Part shown: positions 34,976 through 43,552 of the stretch, piece by piece
How positions within the stretch are numbered: position 1 is the stretch's first letter
Layout of the letters: each line of letters starts with the position of its first letter
Source of the DNA: Intestinimonas massiliensis (ex Afouda et al. 2020)
Lineage (GTDB): Bacteria > Bacillota > Clostridia > Oscillospirales > Oscillospiraceae
Direction of reading: 5' to 3'
DNA length: 64,000 bases
NCBI RefSeq assembly: GCF_001244995.1
Contig: NZ_LN869529.1
Span: forward strand, 2,064,957-2,128,956
Translations under genes and position numbers: made by a program
The notes under the pieces: model-generated
What the model saw: the letters and a program-made list of their open reading frames with translations, nothing else
Database searches by the model: none
Told to the model about the DNA's origin: nothing

Positions 34976-35493
34976 GCCTCCTCCCGCTCTGCGTAGCAGT
35001 CCTGATGGACCCGCTCCTCCAGATAGCGGTCGTGGGGCTCTTTTACCTTTTCGGTCTTTCCGGCGGCCAGGATGCCCACGGGCCGGATATAGTCCGGCAG
35101 GGCGCACAGCTCGGTGATCTTGTCGATGCGCACCGGGTCGGGGTGGACCCCCACCCACAGGCTGCCATAGCCCAGCTCGGTGGCCTCGATGAGCATATTC
35201 TCCAAAGCGGCGGAGCCGTCCATGATCCACCAGTCCCCCTGAATCTTGCACTTGCGCAGGTCGGCGCACACCAGGATGTTCAGGGGGGCGGTGCGCATGG
35301 CGAAGGCGTTGGGGTGGACGGAGATAAACTGCTCGATGGCGGCCTTGTCCGTCATACGGATAAAGACCCACTCCCGGTTGTCCTTGGCGGACGGGGCGGC
35401 CATGCCGGCCATGAGGATCTTCTTCACGTCCTCGGCGGGGACAGGCGTATCCAGGAATTTACGGATGCTGCGGCGGCGGAAAATGGCGTTCAT
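34972..35493 (-). CDS. Nitroreductase-family flavoprotein
   Basis: A 173-residue FMN-binding protein starting FRRRSIRKFLDTPVP, with the family's APSAKDNREWVFI and ATELGYGSLWVGVHP stretches. It is shorter than classical NfsB enzymes, like many clostridial members of the family. It likely uses NAD(P)H to reduce nitro compounds or other acceptors; the physiological substrate is unknown. The ATG follows aaaggaa. Confidence 0.9.
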   Translation of the reverse strand: MNAIFRRRSIRKFLDTPVPAEDVKKILMAGMAAPSAKDNREWVFIRMTDKAAIEQFISVHPNAFAMRTAPLNILVCADLRKCKIQGDWWIMDGSAALENMLIEATELGYGSLWVGVHPDPVRIDKITELCALPDYIRPVGILAAGKTEKVKEPHDRYLEERVHQDCYAEREEA

Positions 35494-35510
35494 GTGATCG
35501 TTCCTTTCTT

Positions 35511-35541
35511 AAAAAAAGCGGGACCCCTTCGGGCCCCGCTT
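35511..35541 (-). terminator. Terminator of rny
   Basis: A 10-pair stem with one mismatch (35517-35526 with 35531-35540) is followed on the minus strand by seven T residues. Confidence 0.9.
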
Positions 35542-35543
35542 CC

Positions 35544-37085
35544 TTATTTGGCGTACTCGATGACCTTGGTCTCCCGCAGGACATGCACCTTGATCTGGCC
35601 GGGATACTCCAGCTCTTCCTCGATCTTCTTGGCGATGTCCCGGGCCAGCAGGACCATCTGGTCCTCGGAGACCTGCTCGGGCTTGACCATGATGCGGACC
35701 TCGCGGCCGGCCTGGATGGCGTAGGATTTTTCCACTCCGGGGAAGGAAGAGGTGACCTCCTCCAGCTTTTCCAGGCGCTTGATATAGTTCTCCAAATTCT
35801 CCCGCCGGGCGCCGGGGCGAGCGGCGGAGATGGCGTCGGCCGCCTGCACCAGGCAGGCCACCACCGTCTTGGGCTCCACGTCGTTGTGGTGGGCCTCGAT
35901 GGCGTGGACGATGGCCTCAGACTCCTTGTACTTCCGGGCCAGCTCCACACCGATGGCCACGTGTGAGCCCTCCACCTCGTGGTCGATGGCCTTGCCCAGA
36001 TCGTGGAGCAGACCCGCCCGCTTGGCCTCGGCCACGTTGGCGCCGATCTCGGCGGCCAGCAGGCCCGCCACGTGGGAGACCTCGATGGAGTGGTTGAGCA
36101 CGTTTTGGCCGTAGCTGGTGCGGTACTTCATGCGGCCCAGCAGCTTGACCAGCTCGGGGTGCAGGCCGTGGACATTGGTCTCGAACACGGCCCGCTCGCC
36201 CTCGGCCTTGATGGTGGCGTCCACCTCCCGCTTGGCCTTCTCCACCATCTCCTCGATGCGGGCGGGGTGGATGCGGCCGTCCAGAATGAGCTTTTCCAGG
36301 GCGATCCGGGCGATCTCCCGGCGGACGGGGTCGAAGCAGGAGACTGTGATGGCCTCCGGCGTGTCGTCGATGATCAGATCCACCCCGGTGAGGGTCTCCA
36401 GAGTGCGGATGTTGCGGCCTTCGCGGCCGATGATGCGGCCCTTCATCTCGTCGTTGGGCAGGGGTACCACCGAAACGGTGGCCTCGGCCACGTGGTCGGC
36501 GGCGCAGCGCTGGATGGCCAGAGAGATCATCTCCCGGGCCATGGTGTCGGCCTCTTCCTTAAAGCGGGCCTCGATCTCCTTGATCTTCATGGCCGACTCA
36601 TGGGTGACCTCGGTCTCCAACTGGGAGATGAGATAGTTCTTGGCCTCCTCGGCGGTGAAGCCGGAGATGCGCTCCAGCACTTCCATCTGGGTCTTTTTGA
36701 CGGTGGCGACCTCCTCCCGGGCCTCTTCCAGCTCGCTGAGCCTCCGGGCGAGGGTCTCCTCTTTCTTCTCGATGTTGTCGGTCTTGCGGTCCAGGGTCTC
36801 TTCCTTCTGCTGGAGCCGCCGCTCCTGCTTTTGCAGGTCGCTGCGGCGCTCCTTGACTTCCTTCTCATACTCGTTACGGGCCTTCAGGATCTCTTCCTTC
36901 GCCTCCACCAACGCTTCCCGCTTTTTGCTCTCGGCGCTCTTGATGGACTCGTTGATGATGCGCTTGGCCTCTTCCTCCGCGCTGGAGATCTCCTTCTCGG
37001 AAATATTCTTGCGGATTTGGATGCCGGCGAAGATGCCTATGACCAGCCCGACTATGATGCCAATCAGGGCGTATAACCACGGCAT
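35544..37085 (-). CDS. rny: Ribonuclease Y
   Basis: A 513-residue membrane-anchored endoribonuclease initiating mRNA decay. One N-terminal membrane helix (residues 3-22), a long coiled coil to about 190, a KH domain ([19 protein letters not shown]) and an HD domain ([19 protein letters not shown]) appear in the usual order and at the usual length. It is a single-gene unit with a strong promoter and a 5' leader hairpin. Confidence 0.97.
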   Translation of the reverse strand: MPWLYALIGIIVGLVIGIFAGIQIRKNISEKEISSAEEEAKRIINESIKSAESKKREALVEAKEEILKARNEYEKEVKERRSDLQKQERRLQQKEETLDRKTDNIEKKEETLARRLSELEEAREEVATVKKTQMEVLERISGFTAEEAKNYLISQLETEVTHESAMKIKEIEARFKEEADTMAREMISLAIQRCAADHVAEATVSVVPLPNDEMKGRIIGREGRNIRTLETLTGVDLIIDDTPEAITVSCFDPVRREIARIALEKLILDGRIHPARIEEMVEKAKREVDATIKAEGERAVFETNVHGLHPELVKLLGRMKYRTSYGQNVLNHSIEVSHVAGLLAAEIGANVAEAKRAGLLHDLGKAIDHEVEGSHVAIGVELARKYKESEAIVHAIEAHHNDVEPKTVVACLVQAADAISAARPGARRENLENYIKRLEKLEEVTSSFPGVEKSYAIQAGREVRIMVKPEQVSEDQMVLLARDIAKKIEEELEYPGQIKVHVLRETKVIEYAK

Positions 37086-37147
37086 AAGTTAGGGACACAC
37101 CTCCTGTTTCATTTTTGTTGGCTCGGAATGGAATTGCATAAAATGAG

Positions 37148-37170
37148 TCGTGTAGGATAATCCCACACGA
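37148..37170 (-). promoter_or_regulatory. Hairpin in the rny leader
   Basis: A near-perfect 23-base palindrome (TCGTGT and ACACGA arms, ten pairs including one G-T) lies between the rny promoter and start codon. It could affect stability or cleavage of the rny message; function not established. Confidence 0.5.
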
Positions 37171-37215
37171 TTTGTGAAAAACCTCCCCCGGAGTTCTTCA
37201 GTTTTAGCCATTTAT

Positions 37216-37244
37216 ATTGTAAAACGATGATGCTTTTCTGTCAA
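37216..37244 (-). promoter_or_regulatory. Promoter of rny
   Basis: On the minus strand TTGACA (37239-37244) and TACAAT (37216-37221) are 17 bases apart, giving a leader of about 125 bases. Confidence 0.85.
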
Positions 37245-37331
37245 GAACTTTCGCACCCTAAAGAAGGACCTCATAGCCAGGAGCGCTGCTTCCCAGCCAT
37301 GCCGGCATTCCTGGGTTTCCCGGCATTTTGC

Positions 37332-37360
37332 TTGACAGGAAGAACATGCCAAGCTAGAAT
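37332..37360 (+). promoter_or_regulatory. Promoter of the IclR gene
   Basis: TTGACA (37332-37337) and TAGAAT (37355-37360) with a 17-base spacer lie 35 bases before the GTG start. A direct repeat CCGGCATT (37302-37309, 37320-37327) just upstream is a possible regulator site. The rest of the 309-base gap between rny and this gene holds the rny promoter and leader. Confidence 0.85.
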
Positions 37361-37394
37361 GTATGTAATTTAATAGCAAGAAAGGAAGTGTACC

Positions 37395-38141
37395 GTGGCA
37401 AAGGAAGTAAGTCAAACCGTTGTCAATGCCCTGCGGTTGCTGGAATGCTTTGGACAGGAGGAGGAACTGGGCATTACCGAGCTGGCGGCTGACATCGGTG
37501 TGGGGAAGGCTGTGGCGGCCCGGTTGGTGAGTAGCCTGGTGGAATTCGGCTATCTGCGCCAGAACCCCCAGACCCGGAAGTACCGTCTGGGCCTAAAACT
37601 GGTATACTGGGGCAGTTTGGCTCAGGAGCGCAACGAGATTGTGCAGTTGGTAGAGCCCTACCTCTGGACCCTTAGCCAAGAATTCCAGGTTAGTGCCCAT
37701 ATGGCGGTCCTAGATCATTTCGCCGCTCTCATCACCTGCAAGGTAACGAGGGGCCCCATAGTCTATATGAATTCCCGTGTGGGAACCTCCCTGCCCATCC
37801 ACGCCTGTGCCACAGGTAAATGCCTGTTGGCCTATAGCAGCGAGCAGTTTCTCCAGGAGTTTTTGGGCACACAGCCTCTGGTCCGTTTTACGGAACAGAC
37901 CATCACTGATCCCGATGTCTTTCTGGAGGAGGCACAGCGCATCCGCCAACAGGGCTATGCGCTGGACAATGAGGAGTCCAACTTGGGGTTGTCCTGTATG
38001 GCCGTTCCGCTTCTGAATGCAGGCGGGCAAATCACTGCTGCCATCTCCCTCAGCGGACAGACCAAGTTCATGAAGAAGAACCATGTTGCCATTCTCCGAC
38101 GACTCCGGGAAGTGCAGCATGAGCTTTCTTCCTACCTGTAA
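37395..38141 (+). CDS. IclR-family transcriptional regulator
   Basis: A 248-residue regulator. The N-terminal winged helix covers residues 5-65 (NALRLLECFGQEEELGITELAADIG) and the C-terminal effector domain the rest (MNSRVGTSLPIHACATGKCLLAY). IclR proteins typically control catabolic operons in response to small aromatic or carboxylic acids. The start is GTG with aaaggaag. It lies immediately upstream of, and on the same strand as, the oxoacid-oxidoreductase/TRAP island, which makes it the likely regulator of that island. Confidence 0.92.
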   Translation: MAKEVSQTVVNALRLLECFGQEEELGITELAADIGVGKAVAARLVSSLVEFGYLRQNPQTRKYRLGLKLVYWGSLAQERNEIVQLVEPYLWTLSQEFQVSAHMAVLDHFAALITCKVTRGPIVYMNSRVGTSLPIHACATGKCLLAYSSEQFLQEFLGTQPLVRFTEQTITDPDVFLEEAQRIRQQGYALDNEESNLGLSCMAVPLLNAGGQITAAISLSGQTKFMKKNHVAILRRLREVQHELSSYL

Positions 38142-38492
38142 AGCCGCAAGCCCATTGCCTCCCAATGGTTTTGCGGTTTTACTGTTTCGTCTCGTCCCTC
38201 TTTTTTCGTCAAAATATATATTTTGCAGAAATAAAACAGGAATTTTTCCGTATGCATTGACATCCCAGAAAAGTTTTGCTATACTGGCGACGATTAAAAG
38301 AAAACCATTTTGAATTGGACCGCTTTGCGGCCTAAAAAAATAACAATTATCCGGAATATTGTACCGTTATTCGGAAAAATTGGGGGCAATGGCACGTTTT
38401 AGAAGGAAGACCGCCTATGCGGTCTAAAAAAAGTTAACTATATCGGAATATTATACCGATAATAGGAACAATTAATGAAAGGGGAGTTATCC
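38142..38492. promoter_or_regulatory. Leader region of the por operon with twofold repeat
   Basis: A 351-base gap. It contains a sigma-A promoter (38257-38285) and then two copies of a unit about 91 bases apart. Each unit has a GC hairpin (38318-38332 and 38409-38424) followed by an A-run, and a 15-base element CGGAATATTRTACCG (38352-38366 and 38444-38458). The second element is extended to a TATCGG...CCGATA palindrome. The units lie downstream of the promoter, so they may act as operators or as RNA. IclR binding is a guess. Confidence 0.7.
38257..38285 (+). promoter_or_regulatory. Promoter of the por-TRAP island
   Basis: TTGACA (38257-38262) and TATACT (38280-38285) are 17 bases apart. This predicts a leader of about 200 bases before the first start codon at 38493. 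Confidence 0.85.
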
Positions 38493-39044
38493 ATGTATCG
38501 CATCAAGTTCTACGGGATCGGTGGACAGGGCGCGGTCACGGCAGCGAAGGTACTTTCCCAAGCGGTCTCCATCTATCAGGACGAGTACGCCATCACGGTA
38601 CCGGCTTACGGCCACGAGCGCCGGGGTGCACCAGTATACGCCCACATCATTGTGGACAAAGAGCCGGTGATGCTCAACTGCTATGTTTACGAGCCCGACA
38701 TTGTAGTTGTATTTGACGAGACCATCATGGAGAAAAATGTAAACGTCGGCGAGGGCTGCCACGACGGCACTATTCTGGTACTGAATACCAACAGCGCGGA
38801 CGTCGTGGAAAAGTACCGCAAGACGTACGGCTTCAAAGAAATCTACTGGAGCGATGGCACGGGCGCAGCCCTTCGGAACATTGGGCTATCCATTCCCAAC
38901 AGCGCCATGCTAGGCGCTCTGGCCCGGACGGGCGTAGTGGACATCGCTGCGGTGGAGCACGCGATCAACGATAGTTTTGGAAAGGTAGGGGAGAAAAATG
39001 TCAAAGCCGCAAGAGACGCCTATGAGCACACCGAAAAATCGTAG
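38493..39044 (+). CDS. 2-oxoacid:ferredoxin oxidoreductase, gamma subunit
   Basis: A 183-residue subunit of the pyruvate/ketoisovalerate:ferredoxin oxidoreductase superfamily (IKFYGIGGQGAVTAAKVLS, PAYGHERRGAPVYAHI, NSAMLGALARTG). It contributes to CoA binding and assembly. The ATG at 38493 follows aaagggga. It overlaps the next gene by 47 bases. The four separate subunits encoded here define the PorGDAB form; the substrate could be pyruvate, a branched oxoacid or another 2-oxoacid. Confidence 0.92.
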   Translation: MYRIKFYGIGGQGAVTAAKVLSQAVSIYQDEYAITVPAYGHERRGAPVYAHIIVDKEPVMLNCYVYEPDIVVVFDETIMEKNVNVGEGCHDGTILVLNTNSADVVEKYRKTYGFKEIYWSDGTGAALRNIGLSIPNSAMLGALARTGVVDIAAVEHAINDSFGKVGEKNVKAARDAYEHTEKS

Positions 39045-39303
39045 AATCCTGGGCCCCTGTTCTCTGGTGTTTGCCGCTGCCAATACCGGGAGCTGGCGGC
39101 TGGAGCGTCCGGTTGTGGACGCAGAAGGTTGCATTCGCTGCGGCACCTGTGCCCGGTCCTGTCCTGCGGATATTATCACAATACACAAGACCGGGGACGT
39201 GCCGGTGGAGATCGACTGGCGCTATTGCAAAGGCTGCGGCATTTGTGTCAACGAGTGCCCTAAGCATTGCATGAAACTGGTGGATGAAAGGAGCGGAGAA
39301 TAA
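38998..39303 (+). CDS. 2-oxoacid:ferredoxin oxidoreductase, delta (ferredoxin) subunit
   Basis: A 101-residue protein with two [4Fe-4S] motifs, CIRCGTCARSCP and CKGCGICVNECP, carrying electrons from the thiamine-bound intermediate to external ferredoxin. The ATG at 38998 follows ggtagggga; starting there it overlaps the gamma gene by 47 bases. A later in-frame ATG at 39022 is the alternative. Its stop overlaps the alpha-subunit ATG by one base (TAATG). Confidence 0.92.
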   Translation: MSKPQETPMSTPKNRRILGPCSLVFAAANTGSWRLERPVVDAEGCIRCGTCARSCPADIITIHKTGDVPVEIDWRYCKGCGICVNECPKHCMKLVDERSGE

Positions 39304-40514
39304 TGCCCATCAAAATGCTTGACGGCAACGGCGCAGCTGTAGAAGCCATTCGCCTGGTTAAGCCCGGCGTGATCGCCGCCTACCCCATCACCCCCCAGAG
39401 CTCCATCGCCGAGCACCTGTCCGACGAGGTGGCCGAGGGCCGTATCGACGCCGAGTATGTCCGCGTGGAGTCCGAGCACTCCGCCATGAGCGTCTGCGTA
39501 GGCGCCCAGCTCACCGGCGTGCGGGCCGCCACCGCCACCTCCTCCGTGGGCCTCGCCCTGATGCACGAGGTCTGCGGTGTCACCAGCGGCTGCCGCATCC
39601 CCATGGTCATGCCCGTGGTCAACCGCTCCCTGGTGGCACCCTGGTCCCTGTGGTGCGACCACCAGGATACCATGGCCGAGCGGGACACCGGCTGGCTCCA
39701 GTTCTACGCCGGAACCGTGCAGGACGTGTTGGACCTCTACCTGACCGCCATGCGCATCAGTGAACATCCCGATGTGCTTACCCCCTCCATGGTCTGTCTG
39801 GATGGCTTCTTCCTCTCCCACTCTATGCAGAAGGTACATGTCCCTGAGGATGCCGATGCTTTTGACTTCGTGGGCGAGTATCAGCGCATCAACATGTACC
39901 TGGACCCCATGGACCCCATGTTTGTCAACGACCTGACCCCCACCGACGAGTACACGGAGATGCGCTACCAGCAGATGGTGGGCTTCCAGGAGGCGGCCAG
40001 GCTGGCCCCCCAGGTCTTTGCCGAGTACAACCAGCGCTTCGGCAGCAGCCTGGACATCGTGAAGCCCTACATGCTGGACGACGCCGAGGTGGCCGTGGTC
40101 ACCATCGGTTCCATGTCCGGCACCGCCCGCTACGTGGTGGACCAGCTCCGGGCCAAGGGCGTCAAGGCCGGGGCGCTCCAGATCGTCATGTTCCGCCCCT
40201 TCCCCACGGAGGCCGTTCGGAAGTATCTCTCCCACGTGCCCGTCATCGGCGTGATGGACCGGTCCGCCGGTCTGGGCGGCATCCAGCCCCCGGTGTGTAC
40301 TGAGGTCACCGCCGCCCTCTACGGCGCACCGTGCGACATCCGCAGCTACATCGGCGGCTTGGCCGGGCGCGACATCTCCAATCACTCCTTTGAAAAGATC
40401 TTTGGGGAGCTGCTGGACATCAAGTCAGGCAAAACCAAGGAGCACGGCCAGTGGTTCGACGTCAAGGAGGACCCCATGGACATCCGGATGGAGATTTGGG
40501 AGGAGGAAGACTGA
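39303..40514 (+). CDS. 2-oxoacid:ferredoxin oxidoreductase, alpha subunit
   Basis: A 403-residue subunit with the PorA signature YPITPQSSIAEHLSDEV and SEHSAMSVCVGAQLTGVRA. It holds part of the thiamine-diphosphate site and the domain that discriminates the oxoacid side chain. Its stop overlaps the beta-subunit ATG (TGATG). Codon use is slightly GC-richer than in the neighbouring gamma gene. The substrate cannot be assigned from motifs alone. Confidence 0.94.
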   Translation: MPIKMLDGNGAAVEAIRLVKPGVIAAYPITPQSSIAEHLSDEVAEGRIDAEYVRVESEHSAMSVCVGAQLTGVRAATATSSVGLALMHEVCGVTSGCRIPMVMPVVNRSLVAPWSLWCDHQDTMAERDTGWLQFYAGTVQDVLDLYLTAMRISEHPDVLTPSMVCLDGFFLSHSMQKVHVPEDADAFDFVGEYQRINMYLDPMDPMFVNDLTPTDEYTEMRYQQMVGFQEAARLAPQVFAEYNQRFGSSLDIVKPYMLDDAEVAVVTIGSMSGTARYVVDQLRAKGVKAGALQIVMFRPFPTEAVRKYLSHVPVIGVMDRSAGLGGIQPPVCTEVTAALYGAPCDIRSYIGGLAGRDISNHSFEKIFGELLDIKSGKTKEHGQWFDVKEDPMDIRMEIWEEED

Positions 40515-41386
40515 TGTATAAGATGATGGCAGAATCCAAAGGCCTGGTCACCCACGGCGTCAGCACCTGTCAGGGCTGCGGCCTGGAGCTCATCATGCGT
40601 AATGTAATGGAGGCACTGGGTGAGGACATTGTCCTTATCATCCCTCCCGGATGCTCGGCCATGTTCTCTGGCAGCGGCATCGAGGGCAGCGTAAAAGTCC
40701 CCGGCATCCAGGGCAACCTGGAAAATTCGGCCGCCATCGCCAGCGGCATTGCCAACGGCTTCCGGCACCAGGGCAATACTCACACCAAAGTCGTGGCCTT
40801 CGCTGGTGACGGCGCTACTGTGGACATTGGCCTACAGGCGCTCAGCGGCGCCATGGAGCGCAACGAGAACATCCTCTACATCTGCTACGACAACGAGGCG
40901 TATATGAACACCGGCATCCAGGGCAGCAGCTCCACCCCCGCTGGCGGGTGGACCACCACTACCCCTGCGGGCAAGCTGGGACAGAGCAAGGATCTGATGC
41001 GAATCGTAATGGCCCATGACGTACCCTACGCCGCCTCCGCCTCCATCGCTAATCTGCCTGACCTGAAGCGGAAGGTGAAGAAGGCCCGGGAGACCGTGGG
41101 GACCAGCGTGCTCCACATCCAGTGCCCCTGTCCCACCGGCTGGGGCTATCCCTTTGCTAAAAGCATCGAACTGGCCCGCGAAGCGGTGCAGAGCGGCGCA
41201 TGGCTGCTCATGGAGTTTGAGAGCGGTAAAGTGAAGATCAGCCAGGTCCCCAAAAAGCTGGGCGAGGTGGAGGATTATATCAAGCCGCAGCGCCGTTTCC
41301 GCGGCATGAGCGACGCGCAGCTCCAGGCCCTGAAGGAGCAGGTGGCCGCCCGCTACGAGATCATCAAGAGCAGGGCAGAAGCCTAG
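40514..41386 (+). CDS. 2-oxoacid:ferredoxin oxidoreductase, beta (thiamine-binding) subunit
   Basis: A 290-residue subunit that binds thiamine diphosphate and a [4Fe-4S] cluster. Visible motifs include STCQGCGLELIMRN, the ThDP motif AFAGDGATVDIGLQAL and a YDNEAYMNTGIQ stretch typical of PorB. With the alpha, gamma and delta subunits it decarboxylates a 2-oxoacid to acyl-CoA, CO2 and reduced ferredoxin. The ATG at 40514 is inside the overlap with the alpha gene. Confidence 0.95.
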   Translation: MYKMMAESKGLVTHGVSTCQGCGLELIMRNVMEALGEDIVLIIPPGCSAMFSGSGIEGSVKVPGIQGNLENSAAIASGIANGFRHQGNTHTKVVAFAGDGATVDIGLQALSGAMERNENILYICYDNEAYMNTGIQGSSSTPAGGWTTTTPAGKLGQSKDLMRIVMAHDVPYAASASIANLPDLKRKVKKARETVGTSVLHIQCPCPTGWGYPFAKSIELAREAVQSGAWLLMEFESGKVKISQVPKKLGEVEDYIKPQRRFRGMSDAQLQALKEQVAARYEIIKSRAEA

Positions 41387-41406
41387 CGCCGGAACAGGAG
41401 GCAGAG

Positions 41407-42342
41407 ATGAAATTTGCCGTATTGGGCGCGGGCGCCATGGGCTGCCTCTACGGGGCCCAGCTCAAGCAGTCCGGCCAGGGAGTCACCTTGATCGACGTGA
41501 ACGTTCCCCACATGGAGGCCATCAATGAACGGGGCCTGCTGGTCAGGCGGGAGAGCGGGGAGGAGTCCGTGCCCATCTCCGCCTGCCGGGCAGAGGAGTA
41601 CCGGGGCGTGGCCGATGCAGTCATCGTCTTCACCAAGAGCATCTACTCCGCCGGCGCGCTGAGCTCCCTGGCGGGGGCCATCGGGCCCGAGACCCAGCTG
41701 ATCTCCTTCCAGAACGGGCTGGGGCATGAGAAGGTCATGGGCGCGTACGCCGATCCCGACCACATCATCATCGGGACCACCAACTTTCCCTCCGACCTGG
41801 TGGGAAACGGCGAGATCTCCACCGGCGGTGCGGGAGTCACCCGCATGATGACGGTCTCCGGCAAGACCACCCCCGCGGTCCAGGCCCTCTACGAGATCTT
41901 CCGGACGGCGGGGCTCAACCCGGAGCTCACCGCTGACGTGTTCCAGGCGATCTGGGAGAAGGTGGCCTTCAACGCCGCTCTCAACACCCTGACCTCCGCC
42001 ACCCTTCTGCCCCAGGGCTACCTGGGCCAGACGAAGGAGGGCATGGAGTTGGCCCACACCATCGTGAGCGAGGTCATCTCCGTGGCCCACGCCAAGGGCA
42101 TCCGGGCCGACGGGAACCACGTCCACAAAAACGTGGATGAACTTCTCACCACCCACTTCGAGCACTGTCCGTCCATGTTTCAGGACGTACTGAAAGGCCG
42201 GCAGACCGAGGTGGAGTTTATCAACGGCGCCGTGGTCCACGAGGCCGAGGCCCTCGGGATGGAGGTCCCCGTGACCAAGACCCTCTACTACTTGGTCAGC
42301 ATTTATCAGCAGACCTACCCCCACCGCAAATACGAACTATAG
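41407..42342 (+). CDS. 2-dehydropantoate 2-reductase (ApbA/PanE) family protein
   Basis: A 311-residue NAD(P)-dependent dehydrogenase of the ketopantoate-reductase family. The Rossmann motif is FAVLGAGAMGCLYGAQL; the catalytic Lys is likely in WEKVAFNAALNTLT. In pantothenate synthesis it reduces ketopantoate. Here, between an oxoacid oxidoreductase and a TRAP transporter and without other pan genes, it may interconvert a 2-hydroxy and a 2-oxo acid used by the island. The ATG follows aggaggc. Confidence 0.88.
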   Translation: MKFAVLGAGAMGCLYGAQLKQSGQGVTLIDVNVPHMEAINERGLLVRRESGEESVPISACRAEEYRGVADAVIVFTKSIYSAGALSSLAGAIGPETQLISFQNGLGHEKVMGAYADPDHIIIGTTNFPSDLVGNGEISTGGAGVTRMMTVSGKTTPAVQALYEIFRTAGLNPELTADVFQAIWEKVAFNAALNTLTSATLLPQGYLGQTKEGMELAHTIVSEVISVAHAKGIRADGNHVHKNVDELLTTHFEHCPSMFQDVLKGRQTEVEFINGAVVHEAEALGMEVPVTKTLYYLVSIYQQTYPHRKYEL

Positions 42343-42385
42343 TCTTCGACGAAGAATCAACAAATAGTATACACGGAGGGACGAA

Positions 42386-43462
42386 ATGAAAAAGTTTAAT
42401 CAGGTCCTTGCACTGATCCTGGTGGCCGCGATGATGGCCTCCCTGGCCGCCTGCGGCGGCGACGGCGGCAAGCAGCCCGCCGCCAACGACCCGAAGTCCA
42501 GCGCCAACGCCGGGGTCCAGAGCGGCGACCAGAGCGGCCCCACCCCCGAAAACCCCCTGATCCTGAAGCTGGGTCACATGGGCAACGAGACCAACCCCCT
42601 GAACACCTACACCATGCGCTTTAAGGAGCGGGTGGATGAGCGCACCAACGGCGCCATCCAGATCGAGGTCTACGGAGACCGCGTGCTGGGCGCGGACCGG
42701 GAGCTGCTGGAGGCCATCCAGATGGGGACCCTGGACATGGCAGTCACCACCACCTCCCCGCTGACCAACTTTGTCCCCGCCTACCTGACGCTGGACCTCC
42801 CCTATCTGATCTCCGACTGGGATCACTGCTACAAGTTCTTTGACAGCGACATCTATACCCAGATGCTGAGCGAGGGCGACAGCGTGGGTCTCACCGTCCT
42901 CTCCCTGGCGGGCCGCGGCTTCCGCCACGTCACCACCAACGACCGGCCCATCCGCAACCTGGACGACATCAAGGGCCTGAAGCTCCGTGTCATCGAGTCC
43001 TCCGTCTACGTGGATACCTTTACCGCCTTCGGGGCCAACCCCCAGGCCATGAGCTTCGGTGAGGTCTTTACCGCCCTGCAGCAGGGCACCATCGACGGCC
43101 ACGAGAACTCCTACCTGGTCATCCAGGAGGAGAAGGTCTACGAGGTCCAGAACACCGTCTCAGAGACGGCCCACATGTTCGCTTTCTTCGACATGGTCAT
43201 CGGCACCAAGGTGCTGGAGGGCCTGCCCGAGGATATGCAGGAGATCATCCGCACCGCCGCCCTAGAGGCGGGCCTTGAGGAGACCGAGTCCGAGCAGGCC
43301 ACCGAGAGCGGCGTGAAGGACTTCCTGCGCGAGAAGGGTGTCACCATCGTGGAGGACGTGGACGTGGACTCCTTCAAGGCCGTCGTCCAGCCCGTGTACG
43401 ACAAGTTCGGCAAGGAGTACGACACCACTTACCTCACGGAGATCCAGGCCCTCAACAGCTAG
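42386..43462 (+). CDS. TRAP transporter substrate-binding lipoprotein (DctP family)
   Basis: A 358-residue extracytoplasmic solute receptor. The lipoprotein signal ends in SLAAC with the modified Cys at residue 23. The DctP fold shows the usual FKERVDERTNGAIQIEVYG, and LKLRVIESSVYVDTFTAFG with the conserved Arg that pairs with the substrate carboxylate. It captures an organic acid for the DctQM permease encoded next. Substrate is unknown, but the operon predicts a hydroxy- or oxo-acid. Confidence 0.94.
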   Translation: MKKFNQVLALILVAAMMASLAACGGDGGKQPAANDPKSSANAGVQSGDQSGPTPENPLILKLGHMGNETNPLNTYTMRFKERVDERTNGAIQIEVYGDRVLGADRELLEAIQMGTLDMAVTTTSPLTNFVPAYLTLDLPYLISDWDHCYKFFDSDIYTQMLSEGDSVGLTVLSLAGRGFRHVTTNDRPIRNLDDIKGLKLRVIESSVYVDTFTAFGANPQAMSFGEVFTALQQGTIDGHENSYLVIQEEKVYEVQNTVSETAHMFAFFDMVIGTKVLEGLPEDMQEIIRTAALEAGLEETESEQATESGVKDFLREKGVTIVEDVDVDSFKAVVQPVYDKFGKEYDTTYLTEIQALNS

Positions 43463-43480
43463 TCGTCCCTCCCAAACCGT

Positions 43481-43522
43481 GCCTCATCCCCCCTCATCCC
43501 CCCTATGGAGGAGGGATGAGGC
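43481..43522 (+). promoter_or_regulatory. Intercistronic hairpin between dctP and dctQ
   Basis: A perfect 10-bp stem (43481-43490 with 43513-43522) holds a smaller stem inside. There is no T-run after it, so it is more likely to protect the dctP message or partly end transcription, allowing more receptor than permease. Confidence 0.6.
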
Positions 43523-43552
43523 CCCATTTCAGGATGAATGGTGGAATTGAAT

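Noticed and set aside
38317-38458. CRISPR-like repeat in the por leader
   Set aside because: Only two units, with imperfect identity and no spacer-sized unique sequence pattern or cas genes; better read as a regulatory duplication.
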